Assembly (NCBI GenBank): GCA_910584375.1
Contig: CAJUAH010000010.1
Location: 1-64,000, forward strand
Reading direction: 5' to 3'
Length of the DNA stretch: 64,000 bases
From: an uncultured Acetatifactor sp.
Lineage (GTDB): Bacteria; Bacillota; Clostridia; Lachnospirales; Lachnospiraceae
Positions 1-9,941 of this stretch are shown here, in pieces; positions within the stretch are counted from its first letter, which is position 1, and each line of letters begins with the position of its first letter. Position numbers and translations under genes: made by a program. Below the pieces are notes generated by a model that worked only from the letters and a program-made list of their open reading frames with translations, was not told where the DNA came from and did no database searches.

Positions 1-35
1 GAAGGGGTTTCGGCCTCTTCCTTTTATTTTGCCAA

Positions 36-1748
36 CTAAAATTTTACACTAACATCACACGTCCCGATCAGCACCTGTTTTCCACAAAAGGCAAATCCGT
101 ATCTCCTTATATGCTGCATGGGAATGCCTTTTGCCAGCAGGGATGCCTGGTAATCCTTTTCCTCGATCTGCCGCAGAGCCGCGGATACGGTATCGGACAA
201 ATCTTTCTCCTTTGCGCTCTGCACTTTAAACTCTACAAGGATGGCGTCATCCTTCGCCGCGTTCCGGGGCTCCAGCATCACATCGTAGCGGCCGAAACCG
301 CTCTCCCGGTTGGACGTGACCGTATACCGATCCGCCAGATTCACCATCAACCCCAGCACAAATCCGTGGTAAAACCGCTCCGGCTCTCCGTTTGCGCTCT
401 TACCGGTGTCAAAATAACTGAACATCTCTCCTGTCACCCGGTTCATGTAGGTGTTCATTGCCTCCACATCTCCCAGCAGCAAGGCCTTGATGAAGGCATT
501 GTAATGGGAAGAGGGACCGTCAAACCAGCCGCGCACCATGTCCCGGAACATGACCCTCACCTCAAAGTTGGTCAGCTCCAGTTCATAGTCCTGCCGCCAC
601 TCGCCATACTCCGCCACATATGCCTGATGACTCTTCACTTTCAAATAGCCGCTGGCCAAAAGCAAACTCCATATGGCATTATTCTTGATGGATAGCTGAT
701 TATAGACGATCTGCTCGTCCAGCTCCGTCCTGAGTGTTTTCCCGCATAACAGCTCTTCAAAAGTCTGCTTGATCTCAGGGGTACTCTCTCTAAGCAATTC
801 GCTGGCCAGCCTGTTGGAACTGGTGTTGACCCAGTATGGCCCTACTTTCCCTTCGTCCAGAAAATTAAGAATAGACCAGGGATTATTGATATCCTTTATG
901 TTGCCAAAGATAAATCCGTCATACCATTCCTTGATCTGCTGTTTCCGATCCGCAAAACCAAACTCATCCAGTGCGGCAAATACCTCCCCTTCAGTAAAGC
1001 CGAAACAATCCGCATATTTTTCTGTTGTAATTGTCACCACTTTCAGGTTATTCAGATCAGAAAACATAGACTCCTTGCTCACGCGGGTAATACCTGTCAT
1101 AAGGGCGCGCTCCATATAGGGGTTGGTCTTGAAAGTCGCGCCAAACAAACCCCTGGTAAATGTCACCAGTTCCTCCCAATACCCCCCCACATAAGCCTCC
1201 TGCAAGGGCGTATCATACTCGTCCAGCAGGATAATTACTTTTTTGCCGTAATACCGCATCAAATAATTTGACAGCGCGCTCAGGGAATCCGCCGCAATAT
1301 AATCCTCCATCTCCGCCGATATCCTCTGATATGCCTCTTTTTCTCTGTCATTCAGCTTTCCGCTGTCAATGAGGAAATCAAAGCGATTATACAGATCCGT
1401 TATGATCTGGCACATCTTTTTTCGGGCCTGCTCATAAGAGGTCTCTTTCACCCTTGCAAAGCTCAGCGCGATCACCGGGTATGTCCCCTGCAATTTCCTG
1501 TATTTCTCCTCATGCCAGATGGCGAGCCCCTCAAACAGATCGCCGCGCCCGGCATAGTCCACCGAGAAAAACTGCTCCAGCATACTCATATTCAGCGTCT
1601 TGCCAAAGCGCCGGGGGCGGGTGATCTGCGTCACACTGTCCCCGCTTTCCCACCATTCCTTTATAAAGTGGGTCTTATCCACATAAAAGTATCCCTCTTT
1701 TCGAACCGTTTCAAAATTTTGGTGCCCAATTCCTACTGTTCGGGCCAT
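36..1748 (-). CDS. AAA-ATPase-like protein with C-terminal PD-(D/E)XK nuclease-like domain
   Basis: A 570-residue protein. The N-terminal half matches the AAA-ATPase-like family (PF09820 type): a YVDKT motif near residue 22, a Walker A-like RPRRFGKT at 44-51, and a Walker B-like LLDEYDTP at 174-181. The C-terminal 120 residues match the associated PD-(D/E)XK nuclease-like domain, with an Asp in RYDVMLEP followed by the ExK motif in ILVEFKV. The ATG is preceded by GGGGTGAAAT, a good ribosome binding site. Members are common and often multicopy in gut anaerobes; their biochemical role is not established. The gene ends 35 bases from the window edge and is separated from the DinB-like gene by about 80 bases, so it may be co-transcribed. 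Family assignment is confident, function is not. Confidence 0.85.
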   Translation of the reverse strand: MARTVGIGHQNFETVRKEGYFYVDKTHFIKEWWESGDSVTQITRPRRFGKTLNMSMLEQFFSVDYAGRGDLFEGLAIWHEEKYRKLQGTYPVIALSFARVKETSYEQARKKMCQIITDLYNRFDFLIDSGKLNDREKEAYQRISAEMEDYIAADSLSALSNYLMRYYGKKVIILLDEYDTPLQEAYVGGYWEELVTFTRGLFGATFKTNPYMERALMTGITRVSKESMFSDLNNLKVVTITTEKYADCFGFTEGEVFAALDEFGFADRKQQIKEWYDGFIFGNIKDINNPWSILNFLDEGKVGPYWVNTSSNRLASELLRESTPEIKQTFEELLCGKTLRTELDEQIVYNQLSIKNNAIWSLLLASGYLKVKSHQAYVAEYGEWRQDYELELTNFEVRVMFRDMVRGWFDGPSSHYNAFIKALLLGDVEAMNTYMNRVTGEMFSYFDTGKSANGEPERFYHGFVLGLMVNLADRYTVTSNRESGFGRYDVMLEPRNAAKDDAILVEFKVQSAKEKDLSDTVSAALRQIEEKDYQASLLAKGIPMQHIRRYGFAFCGKQVLIGTCDVSVKF

Positions 1749-1826
1749 ATTTCACCCCTTTCTGATACGGGTCGCGCCCTACCGTCATACTACCGTTTCG
1801 CATATGCAAAGCAACCGCACTGTCCG

Positions 1827-2348
1827 TCAGGATTTCTTTTTCGTCACATATCTGCCAAACAGGGAGCCGTCCTCCGGAAAAATACTGTCCTCCGAGACAT
1901 ATATGGGGAATTTTCCCATATGCTCCGCTGTCTGGCCGTTCAGCATTCCCGTGTGAAAAGAAAGATGCCTGAATTGCCTGAGTACCAGCTCCAGTCTTGT
2001 ATACGGACAGTTTTCGGGCTTTTCACAGAGCATATCATCCGTGAGCGCATCCAGGTAGTCACAGGTTTTTTCCCTGATTTTCGCAAGATATTCCAATAAC
2101 TGCCCGTCAGACAGGATCACGGAGCATACACGGTCAGGATTGTCCATTCCCTCCTGATGAAAAGCCGGTTCATCGTATACAAACGGGTTGATGAACCACT
2201 TATCCGCCGAATGCAGCGCGTGATAGACATATCTCCATGCAGGCGCCCCGCAGCAGTCGGCGTCCCTGTCATAGGTTCTTATCGAGGTCTCCATATTGAT
2301 GAAATTCGGAATGACCATATTTTTTATGATCTGGCACAGCTCGTTCAT
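1827..2348 (-). CDS. DinB-like superfamily protein
   Basis: Reading from the ATG at 2348 gives 173 residues. The pattern of a long helix bearing YHALHSADKW, a central helix, and a late helix with RHLSFHTGMLNG fits the DinB/YfiT-like four-helix bundle, where spaced histidines bind a metal. The start was chosen because AGGAG lies 8 bases upstream and because TGATG couples it to the stop codon of the preceding ORF; an in-frame ATG 21 bases further upstream lies inside that ORF. DinB-like proteins include thiol-dependent metal enzymes, but the substrate cannot be read from sequence. No signal peptide or membrane segment is visible. Confidence 0.7.
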   Translation of the reverse strand: MNELCQIIKNMVIPNFINMETSIRTYDRDADCCGAPAWRYVYHALHSADKWFINPFVYDEPAFHQEGMDNPDRVCSVILSDGQLLEYLAKIREKTCDYLDALTDDMLCEKPENCPYTRLELVLRQFRHLSFHTGMLNGQTAEHMGKFPIYVSEDSIFPEDGSLFGRYVTKKKS

Positions 2349-2686
2349 CACAAAATCTCCTCTCCGCATATCGCCGAATAATCAAACGACAGCTCCCGTG
2401 ACCATATCACCTCATTTGCCTTCACGAAACACAGATCGCCATGTGCGTCCGAGGTGACCAATATATCGCTTTCGATCTGTTTTCTCAGAAAGATGAAAAA
2501 ATCGATTATTTTTTTATTCGTGCTTATTGAGGCATTTTCCTTATTCAGATCAAACATGATAAGCTGCGCATAACTGAAATTCGAACCTAGTATATCTGAA
2601 TACCAAACATTATAAGGCGGTTTCTCTTCCCTGATAAAATGAACCTCCAGAATGATTTCCCTGTCTATATTCCAGTACGTTATCCC
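2348..2686 (-). pseudogene. 5'-less ORF remnant of unknown family
   Basis: An open frame of 112 codons starts directly after the TGA of the upstream coiled-coil gene and is in the same frame as that gene. It has no usable start codon for its first 43 codons; the first ATG gives only 69 residues and has no good ribosome binding site. The translated segment looks like real protein (motifs WNIDREIILEVHF, PPYNVWYSDILG, FSYAQLIMFDL, DILVTSDAHGD), so it is probably the 3' part of a gene whose beginning was lost by deletion. Its stop overlaps the DinB-like start as TGATG, a typical translational-coupling junction. Readthrough of the TGA would join it to the upstream protein but there is no evidence for that. 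The length and style would suit a small immunity-type protein; this is only a guess. Confidence 0.5.
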
Positions 2687-3871
2687 TCACCGCCTGTATC
2701 CCCCGTCGTACCGGTCCACCATCTCCGTGATCTCCGCCGCGTACCGGGGATAGGCCGCCACAATGTCCCTGATCTCCTGTTTGGCCTCTTCCGCCACCGT
2801 GTTGTTGTACTCCATCTGTTTGCGCAGAGACTGCCTGCGCAGGATCAACTCGTGCCGCCGCTCCACCTGCTCCCTGTGGTCCAATATCACCGACACATTG
2901 CTTGAGAGCTGGTCGGGATACTGGATATGATAACGCCCCAACTGGGTCAGCAGCTGCTTGTGATAGTACTCCCGCCGGGCCTCCGTCTCCGCGAACTGCT
3001 TGCGCTGCTCCTTCTCCTCCAGATACTGATGATAGCGCTTTTCCAGCTTTTTCCCGCTGTCCACATCATATTTTATATAGTAATAATCCAGCAGATTCCT
3101 GTTGTTCACATAGCGGATCTTCACTTTGTTCTGGAGCTTGACCAGCCTTCTGGCATCCCGCAGCACCCTGTCCATCTCCCGGTCGGCATCCATATATTTC
3201 ACCGCCAGAACCGTCAGCGCCAGCGCCGCGGCCAACACGGCGATGAAATACCCTATCTGGGTCTGCATCTCAAAGGCGAACTGCAGCACGGCCAGCAGTA
3301 TCATACAGATCACAAGGGCCGTCAAAAAGATCACCGCCATCCCCCGCAGGTTCTCCATGATCCCGTGCAGCTCATTTTTGCGGTACTCATAGGCGTGTCT
3401 CTCCCCATCCAGGCGCTGCAGATCCTGTTTCACCAGCGTGCCGTAATGCTCCGTGTCACGGATCTTTTTTATGCCCTCCTCCAGCTCCGATTCCCGGTTC
3501 TTGAGCTGGTAATAGAGCGCGTCATCCATCCTGTTTTTGCGCTGGGTAAAATCCTCGTACTCCCGTTCCATACTCTGAAGCTTGCGGGCCGTGATCTCCA
3601 GGCTTTCCATCTCCTGCTCCGGCAGGGCCTCCAGCTCTTCCAGATCCGTCAGATACGCCGTGACTCTGCCATATTCGCCCTGCAGCATCTCCAGCTCTTT
3701 GGATGCCTCCGCAATCTGTTCCAGACAGTCAGTCACATACCGGCTGCGCTCCTCCTCCTGCTCAAAGTCCACGCTGTCCCGGGCATTGACCAGCCTTTCC
3801 CACTCGCCCTCCTGGGCTTTCCTTCTGCTCCTTGGCGTAAAAATCTTTCGAAAAAAATCAAGAATCTTCAA
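2687..3871 (-). CDS. Coiled-coil protein with two central membrane segments
   Basis: 394 residues from a TTG start. Long charged heptad-rich stretches flank two hydrophobic segments at about residues 178-200 and 206-227, giving a hairpin in the membrane with both coiled coils on the same side. The TTG at 3871 is preferred because AAAGAGG lies 5 bases upstream and it begins one base after the TGA of the preceding gene; the in-frame ATG at 3925 would overlap that gene by 53 bases and lacks a ribosome binding site. It is the third gene of an operon with the DUF5717 and DUF5716 proteins, so it probably anchors or senses for that system. I do not recognise a named family. Confidence 0.75.
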   Translation of the reverse strand: MKILDFFRKIFTPRSRRKAQEGEWERLVNARDSVDFEQEEERSRYVTDCLEQIAEASKELEMLQGEYGRVTAYLTDLEELEALPEQEMESLEITARKLQSMEREYEDFTQRKNRMDDALYYQLKNRESELEEGIKKIRDTEHYGTLVKQDLQRLDGERHAYEYRKNELHGIMENLRGMAVIFLTALVICMILLAVLQFAFEMQTQIGYFIAVLAAALALTVLAVKYMDADREMDRVLRDARRLVKLQNKVKIRYVNNRNLLDYYYIKYDVDSGKKLEKRYHQYLEEKEQRKQFAETEARREYYHKQLLTQLGRYHIQYPDQLSSNVSVILDHREQVERRHELILRRQSLRKQMEYNNTVAEEAKQEIRDIVAAYPRYAAEITEMVDRYDGGYRR

Positions 3872-3872
3872 A

Positions 3873-6110
3873 TCAACCTCTTTCCGCGGCGACTCTCCTG
3901 CCGCCGGTCCTCTTGCGATACTCATTCTTCAGCGTCTGCAGGAGCCTGTCCGTCTCCTCGCGATACTCCGCCAGCTCCCCATCCTCCCTGCGGACTCTGA
4001 GCTGCCGCAGCCGCCGATACTCCGGCGTCTCCAAAAAGTCCTGCCCGATGGCCTCCACAGCCTGTTCCAACTCCAGGGATTCCCGATAGCGATCCGGGTA
4101 TTCCGCCGCCAGAGCCACATAGTCCCGCTCCGGCAGTTCCATCCTTTTCGCGGCCAGATAGTCGGAAAAATATTCCGTTCCTCCCCCGGTCTTCCATGCC
4201 TGCAAAAACAGCTGCGCCGCCCGCCCGTAGAGCATCTGCCGGGCATACACCACGCCCTGGTTGTGCAGGATATCCGCTGTCAGCGCCTGCAGCGCGGGCA
4301 CCTCCATCTCCTGATTTTCTCTGATCCGGGCCAGCAATCCCTCATAGGATCTGAGAGCCTCCTCATATCTCTTCTGCTCCACGAGATGATCGGTCTGAAG
4401 TTTTTGCTTTTCCAGATCAGACAGCCCGGAGCCCGCCCGCAGCGTCTCCTCCACCTGGCTCACCGTCTCCGGATCGTAGAGTCCCACATAAGTCAGGATC
4501 TGAGACACAAAACCGCTGAGCGCCCCCTGCTGATGTACCATCGGATACAGTACCTGTGTAAGTCCGGGCAATTGACAGTCCCTGCGGATAAAATCCAGCA
4601 ACTCGTCGTTCATAACGCTGCCGTCCAGCAAAAACGCATTTTCCTTGAGGCAATAACACAACTCCTCCATACAGTATACCCGCACACCCAACTTGGGCAG
4701 CACATACGGCTCTTTGGCATAGTCCCCCACACAGACCATGACCGGCGCAAAGCCGCCGCGGCTCTCCTCCGCCCTGCCGTCCCCGCAGATTACACGCTGC
4801 CGCCAGGTAAGCTCCGTCGCGGGCCGGATCTCACCAAATCCCAGATCCTCCAACTCCACACAAAGCTGCTTTTCTCCCTCCATGTACAGTTTCATGCCGA
4901 TCCTGGAGAACTCGCAGTAAGCCAGTTCATCTTCCTGAGAAAACTCATGCTCCTGAGGCAGTTCACCCAGAGTCAGGGACACTCTGGCCACATTTCCGTC
5001 GATCAGAGGAGTAATCACCAGACCGATGGGAGCGGTCTTTCGCACATAGAATTGGCAGTTGTACTCCGATTCATACCAGTTCTCACCCGCGTCCAGCAGA
5101 GCATAATAGGACTCCTGCCCCTGACGCAACACTTCCATCCCAATATTGTATTTCAGTTTATCTCCGCCTAGAAACACATGCTCCTTGCCCGCCTTGCTGC
5201 CAAAATGCTTGTCCAGCAGACAGTAGACCGCGCCCTTGCTGTAAAGATTCACCCCCTGAAACACCCGCCGTCCCCGACACAGATACTGTAAGCTTTGGGG
5301 CATCCATTCCTCCGCGAAACTTTCCCCGATCAGATATACGGCAGATACCGTGCCCTTCCCGCATTCCTGGCGGGCCACCTCCAGCAGCTGCTGATCCAGC
5401 TGTGCCACCCTGTCGCCGCCAAGCCCGCTGATATCCGGCAGACAGCGCTCTCCGTCAAAAGGGTACAGACACTGATAGACAAAGGCCACGATCGGGGTAG
5501 TCCGCTTGTTGCACTCCAGGCGCATACTGTGGATCCCATCCTCCCGGTAGTCAAACAGCACTGTCTGAAAAGCCCACAGATCTCCGGGCTGATAGAGCAT
5601 GTAATCGTAAAAACTCTCCTCATAGCTCTGATAATATACTCTGGTATAGCCAAGGCCCAGCCCTGTCACCGTCCGGTTCAACACGCCGATCAGAACGCTG
5701 TCCAGCTTTCTGCTGGTGATCATCATGGCCACGATCCGCTCCGGGGCGGACACCAGAGACAGAAGTCCCAGACTTCTCTTCATAAACAGGGTCAACAGCG
5801 CCACCGGCTCATAACTCTCCCCGTCGATTAACACCTGTTCTCCCGCTATGGCCAGCTCCACCAGATCCTCCACGACAATGGCCTCCTGCGGCTCCTCCTG
5901 GGCAAAACGCAGAGCCTCCCTGCCAAAAAACCACTGGCCCGTACCCTGGCGCTTACACAGTAAGGTGGGGATATTATAATGTTCCTCCCCCGCCACGCAG
6001 GACAGGGTTTCCACCTCACTGTCCTGGGACAGATAGGCGTAACTGATCTGTGAAAACGAATTGCCCAGATCATATCCGATGACGATCTTATCGCCTGCCG
6101 CTCCCCGCAT
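3873..6110 (-). CDS. DUF5716 family protein with Hsp70/actin-like N-terminus
   Basis: 745 residues. The N-terminus (KIVIGYDLGNSFSQISYAYL, residues 8-27) has the hydrophobic strand plus DLGN pattern of the phosphate-1 loop in the Hsp70/actin ATPase fold, and a VYLIGESFAEEW segment around 290 resembles the adenosine-side loop. The last 200 residues are helical and TPR-like (GVVYARQMLYGRAAQLFLQAW). This is the layout of DUF5716, a family largely confined to Lachnospiraceae. ATG has GGAGGTGCGGT upstream. It starts 21 bases after the DUF5717 gene and is followed within one base by a coiled-coil membrane protein, so all three are likely one transcript. No signal peptide is present, placing it in the cytoplasm. 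ATP binding is inferred, not shown. Confidence 0.75.
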   Translation of the reverse strand: MRGAAGDKIVIGYDLGNSFSQISYAYLSQDSEVETLSCVAGEEHYNIPTLLCKRQGTGQWFFGREALRFAQEEPQEAIVVEDLVELAIAGEQVLIDGESYEPVALLTLFMKRSLGLLSLVSAPERIVAMMITSRKLDSVLIGVLNRTVTGLGLGYTRVYYQSYEESFYDYMLYQPGDLWAFQTVLFDYREDGIHSMRLECNKRTTPIVAFVYQCLYPFDGERCLPDISGLGGDRVAQLDQQLLEVARQECGKGTVSAVYLIGESFAEEWMPQSLQYLCRGRRVFQGVNLYSKGAVYCLLDKHFGSKAGKEHVFLGGDKLKYNIGMEVLRQGQESYYALLDAGENWYESEYNCQFYVRKTAPIGLVITPLIDGNVARVSLTLGELPQEHEFSQEDELAYCEFSRIGMKLYMEGEKQLCVELEDLGFGEIRPATELTWRQRVICGDGRAEESRGGFAPVMVCVGDYAKEPYVLPKLGVRVYCMEELCYCLKENAFLLDGSVMNDELLDFIRRDCQLPGLTQVLYPMVHQQGALSGFVSQILTYVGLYDPETVSQVEETLRAGSGLSDLEKQKLQTDHLVEQKRYEEALRSYEGLLARIRENQEMEVPALQALTADILHNQGVVYARQMLYGRAAQLFLQAWKTGGGTEYFSDYLAAKRMELPERDYVALAAEYPDRYRESLELEQAVEAIGQDFLETPEYRRLRQLRVRREDGELAEYREETDRLLQTLKNEYRKRTGGRRVAAERG

Positions 6111-6131
6111 ACCGCACCTCCATGCTACGCG

Positions 6132-9100
6132 CTATTTTAGCTGAAATAATCGCCTGCCCAAATACTCCCGGCGGCAGAACTCCTCCAACTGCTGTTCCAG
6201 CGCGTCATAGTCCTCCAGACTCCTGCTTACCGCCATCTCATTGATCCTGCCGAAACGCCCTTCCGGCTCCGGGGCGGAAGTTTCGCTCTTGCGCAGTTCC
6301 CCGCTCTCCATCAGCTGTTCCACCCTGCCCCGCTCTTCCACAATATAATATTGCAGGCTCTCCCCGAAAAACAGAACGAATTCTTTGCTGCACACGCCGC
6401 CATACACAGGCCGCATCTCCTCCGTGACATAGAGATCCTCGTCCCCGTTTTCCTGGCTCAGCAGATAATGTATCCGCACCACACTGTCCGGATGTCCGTG
6501 ATATTCGATAAAGGTTCTGTCCGCCAGAGGCGCCAGTTCCCGCTCCATACCCTGATAGGCCAGAAAGTCCTTAAGCCGTATACCCTCTTCCATGAGCCGG
6601 CAGATAAAGTCCCTGGCGGTCCGGTGAATCTCCTCCGTGATCTGGTTCCCATGTTCCGCATAATATTTTACAAATGCCAGCCTGCATACTTTCTGCACCG
6701 GTTCCCGGCGCTGATGCAGACGCATGATCTCCCGGCAGACTTCCGGCCGTATCTCCTTTCCCCTGACAAAATAGTCATGGGCGGACAGAGACAGATAGGC
6801 GGCCGCCACCTCCGGATTGGCCCCTCTGGATATGTAATAGGAAAAGATTTCCTCCTGCTCTCCCACATAGCACCCTGTCACCAGCATCTGCAGCAGCAGG
6901 CGTTCGCTGAGCTCCCGGCATTCCACGTCAAAGGAGCGGGCCGCTTTCCAGATGCCGCGCATCTCCCGGGAAGGCCCCTGGTAATACAGACACAGATACC
7001 GCAGGATCGTGCCGTCATATTTTTTCCCCTGAAAGATCAGTTCCGCCAGTTGCAGCAGTCGCTGCTCCAGCGTAAACTCCCGCCTCTGTATGATCTGCCC
7101 CACCAGCTCCACCAGCACCCGGCTGTCCAGTTCATACAGTTCGTACCGACACAGCCAGTCGTAGGCCTGCTCATAGCTGCCCCGGATCACCATATAACGC
7201 ACCGCCGTCTGCCGCTCCCGCTGCCCCAGCAGTTCCCCGTCAAGACCCGCCAGAAAGCTGTCCAGCGCCTGCACCTGATCCGTTTCATAATAACAGTCCA
7301 TCAGCTCCCGGCACGCCTCCCGGCGCACCTCCGTCTCCAACTCCTCACAGTTCCATATCCGCAGTTTTCTGGCCTCCTGCCGCTGTCTGGGTTCCTCCGG
7401 CAGCTCCCGGCTGCTGTACAGATACAGATCCAACTGCGGGCTGTCCGTCACCCACTGGGCCACGCTGCCGATATGGCGTCCCGGCACCATCAGCTTGTCC
7501 GGAGCGCAGGGTATCCGGGTATACCGCCGCCCCTCTTCATCCTCCAGCAGCACCAGACAACTGCTGCCATACAGAGCGAACCAGGCCCTGTCGCCAACGA
7601 TGGGATAAAGCGTCTCCATTCTGTTTCCCGGCTGGCATACCACCACTCTGCGGATGCCCGGATGAGACAGGCGTATCTCGTGGGCGAAGATCAGGCGTCC
7701 CAACTGCCGGGCCGTCTGCTCCCCGATCATATCCTCCGTCAGCAATTCCCGGTATAAATAGGCCAGATCCCGGCTTACATGTTCCTTTTGGATCTGCTCG
7801 ATCACAAACTGTTCCATCTGCTGACGGTATCCGGCATACAGATCGATATATTCCTCCCGATGCTCCTGCAGATACCGATACAGATAAGCGCTGTGGGCAT
7901 AATCCAAGTTATTCTGATAGGAAAAATACAACAGAACCGCTTTGGGCAGAGCAATCTCCCTGTCCAGATCCAGCGCCATCATATAATATTCATACAGTCG
8001 GGTGATACGCAGTTCCGCATCCACCCCTCTCTGATACCACGCAAACGCCTCCGGCGTCACCCGGCCGCCCTTGATGAGCAGCCGGCATATCTCTTTGAGC
8101 ACCCGCTCCTGGGGCCATCTCCCGTAACTGCTGCACAGCAGCGTATACAGCTGGGGGGAATACTCCTTGACCCTCTCCGCCAGATATAACATCTGCTCCT
8201 GCAGCTCCGGCGACAGGGCCCCCCTCTTGTCGCCATAGACCAGCACCTGCAGCTCAAAGCTCCCCAGTCTGCGCAGTATGGCGGGATTCATATTCAGCAG
8301 TTGCAAAGCCTCTATATAGATCACCGGGCTGCAGCAGCCCCGACCGGACAATCTCTCCAGAAATGCCCACTTGGCCCCCGGCGTCCGATAGTGATCCTCC
8401 GACAGATACAAAAGCAGCCACGCCACCTGCCAGCATCCGGGGACCTCGTTTTGAATCCTGCGCACCCGCTCGGCCACCTGCGCCGTATAGACACCGTCCT
8501 GTCTGACCAGAGTGGTCAAATAGAGATAATATGCCTCCAGCGCCGCCGGGTCCGCCCGATAAAGTCCCAGCCCCTGCTCCAGCAGATCCATGGAATGTTC
8601 CAGCAGCCACTGGGCCTCGTGTAATTGTTGGTTGGTGATCATAAGCTGCGCCTGAAACAGCCTGGCCTCCACATCCTGCTCATCCATAGCCACCAAAGCG
8701 TCCACCAGTTTTTCCGACTCCTTCAGCCAGATAGAGGTGCTGATCTGTTTCAAACGCATGGACTGATAAGACTCCATCAGCTTTACCAAAAGACGCCCCC
8801 GCTCTCTGCCCGCCCCGGCGGCCGCTCTCACCCGGCCGCAGCAGACCGTCACCGAAGTCTCCAGCGAACACTCCCTGTCGGACAACGTGATCCGCCCCCG
8901 GTTGCGTCCTCCGTGCAGCATACTGTCGTCTACAAAAACAGGCAGACGGCAACTGCTGCCCATAAAGTCATCGCCTGTCAGCACCTGTTTTTCCGTATAG
9001 AGAAAATCGCCTTCCACAGTGATCTGCAGACGGGTGGCTCCCCAGCCGCTGCGGATCACCTGAATCTCCAGCTCCGTCACCCCCACCGGATTCTCGATCT

Positions 9101-9752
9101 CCAGTTCCTGCCCGGCAAGGGCATATTCTATGGGTTGTTTTTTATGTATTGCGATCAGGAATTCATCTACATTGTGTTCGTTGCCCTGGTTGGTGGACAG
9201 CCCCAGATATAAAGTGCGGTACTGCCTGTCATTTCCCACCAGAATATTCTCAAAATCGGGGGAGTAAAACAACGCCACCGCCTCGTCCCAGTTCTCCCGG
9301 GCCAGATTGGCAAAATGAAACAGATTCTTCACCGGTCCCATGGAGGACAGAGGGGCGCTGCCGCACACAGTCACCACATAGGGCAGACTGTATTCCCCGT
9401 GGCTGCTGACCACATAAAAACTGCCTTTAACCACCTGACCCGCCGACAGCTCTTCGCCGTGGAAACAGAACGCGATCTCCTCGTCTGCCCCCGTCAGCTC
9501 ACAGGTCAAACATTCCATGCGTATATCGGAACTGCCGATCCTCCCCACAGTAGGGCCGCCGCCATGGACTTCTACGCCAAAACTTCCCTCATAGCATTCC
9601 CCCGGCTGCAGGACAAGTTCTATTTTCGTGCATGAAAAATCCAGGGAACCGTCCTCATAGTCGAATTTTCCCTCTAAAATATGACTGATCTGGCTGAAAT
9701 CCCCACCCGCCGCCGACAGCTCCGGGGCAGAGAGAGTGACAGAATCCTGCAT
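6132..9752 (-). CDS. DUF5717 family large TPR-like protein
   Basis: 1206 residues from the ATG at 9752, which has GGGAGG 5 bases upstream. An upstream in-frame start would add 48 residues of poor composition and cross the promoter, so I reject it. Residues 1 to about 330 look like beta-sandwich modules (LELQPGE-like strands, conserved GEYSLPYVVTVCG); the remainder is helical repeat, with many YLYRYLQEH and LLLQMLVTG type helices resembling TPR. This is the architecture of DUF5717, which accompanies DUF5716 in Lachnospiraceae. No signal peptide or membrane span is seen. It is the first gene of the three-gene operon and divergent from a secreted-type peptidoglycan-binding protein. Function unknown; a scaffold role is the simplest inference. 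Confidence 0.75.
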   Translation of the reverse strand: MQDSVTLSAPELSAAGGDFSQISHILEGKFDYEDGSLDFSCTKIELVLQPGECYEGSFGVEVHGGGPTVGRIGSSDIRMECLTCELTGADEEIAFCFHGEELSAGQVVKGSFYVVSSHGEYSLPYVVTVCGSAPLSSMGPVKNLFHFANLARENWDEAVALFYSPDFENILVGNDRQYRTLYLGLSTNQGNEHNVDEFLIAIHKKQPIEYALAGQELEIENPVGVTELEIQVIRSGWGATRLQITVEGDFLYTEKQVLTGDDFMGSSCRLPVFVDDSMLHGGRNRGRITLSDRECSLETSVTVCCGRVRAAAGAGRERGRLLVKLMESYQSMRLKQISTSIWLKESEKLVDALVAMDEQDVEARLFQAQLMITNQQLHEAQWLLEHSMDLLEQGLGLYRADPAALEAYYLYLTTLVRQDGVYTAQVAERVRRIQNEVPGCWQVAWLLLYLSEDHYRTPGAKWAFLERLSGRGCCSPVIYIEALQLLNMNPAILRRLGSFELQVLVYGDKRGALSPELQEQMLYLAERVKEYSPQLYTLLCSSYGRWPQERVLKEICRLLIKGGRVTPEAFAWYQRGVDAELRITRLYEYYMMALDLDREIALPKAVLLYFSYQNNLDYAHSAYLYRYLQEHREEYIDLYAGYRQQMEQFVIEQIQKEHVSRDLAYLYRELLTEDMIGEQTARQLGRLIFAHEIRLSHPGIRRVVVCQPGNRMETLYPIVGDRAWFALYGSSCLVLLEDEEGRRYTRIPCAPDKLMVPGRHIGSVAQWVTDSPQLDLYLYSSRELPEEPRQRQEARKLRIWNCEELETEVRREACRELMDCYYETDQVQALDSFLAGLDGELLGQRERQTAVRYMVIRGSYEQAYDWLCRYELYELDSRVLVELVGQIIQRREFTLEQRLLQLAELIFQGKKYDGTILRYLCLYYQGPSREMRGIWKAARSFDVECRELSERLLLQMLVTGCYVGEQEEIFSYYISRGANPEVAAAYLSLSAHDYFVRGKEIRPEVCREIMRLHQRREPVQKVCRLAFVKYYAEHGNQITEEIHRTARDFICRLMEEGIRLKDFLAYQGMERELAPLADRTFIEYHGHPDSVVRIHYLLSQENGDEDLYVTEEMRPVYGGVCSKEFVLFFGESLQYYIVEERGRVEQLMESGELRKSETSAPEPEGRFGRINEMAVSRSLEDYDALEQQLEEFCRREYLGRRLFQLK

Positions 9753-9795
9753 GTATTCCTCCCGCCTTTTATGCCTTTTTGTCCTCATACAGTGT

Positions 9796-9824
9796 AACAT
9801 ATTCAGCCACGGCTGGCAAGTCAA
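9796..9824 (-). promoter_or_regulatory. Candidate promoter of the DUF5717 operon
   Basis: On the minus strand TTGACT (9819-9824), 17 bases, then TATGTT (9796-9801), about 44 bases before the start codon. Between this promoter and the divergent gene lies an inverted repeat, CGGCGCAA at 9851-9858 and TTGCGCCG at 9886-9893, which could serve as a shared operator or a hairpin in the plus-strand leader. Confidence 0.5.
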
Positions 9825-9941
9825 ATACCCCGCGTCCGCCCGGAGAAAAACGGCGCAAATTTCCCCCTCCATGACACATCCTGTCTTGCGCCGCATATAT
9901 TGATTAAGAAAGAATCCTCAGCGAATAGAGAAAGGCATCCT

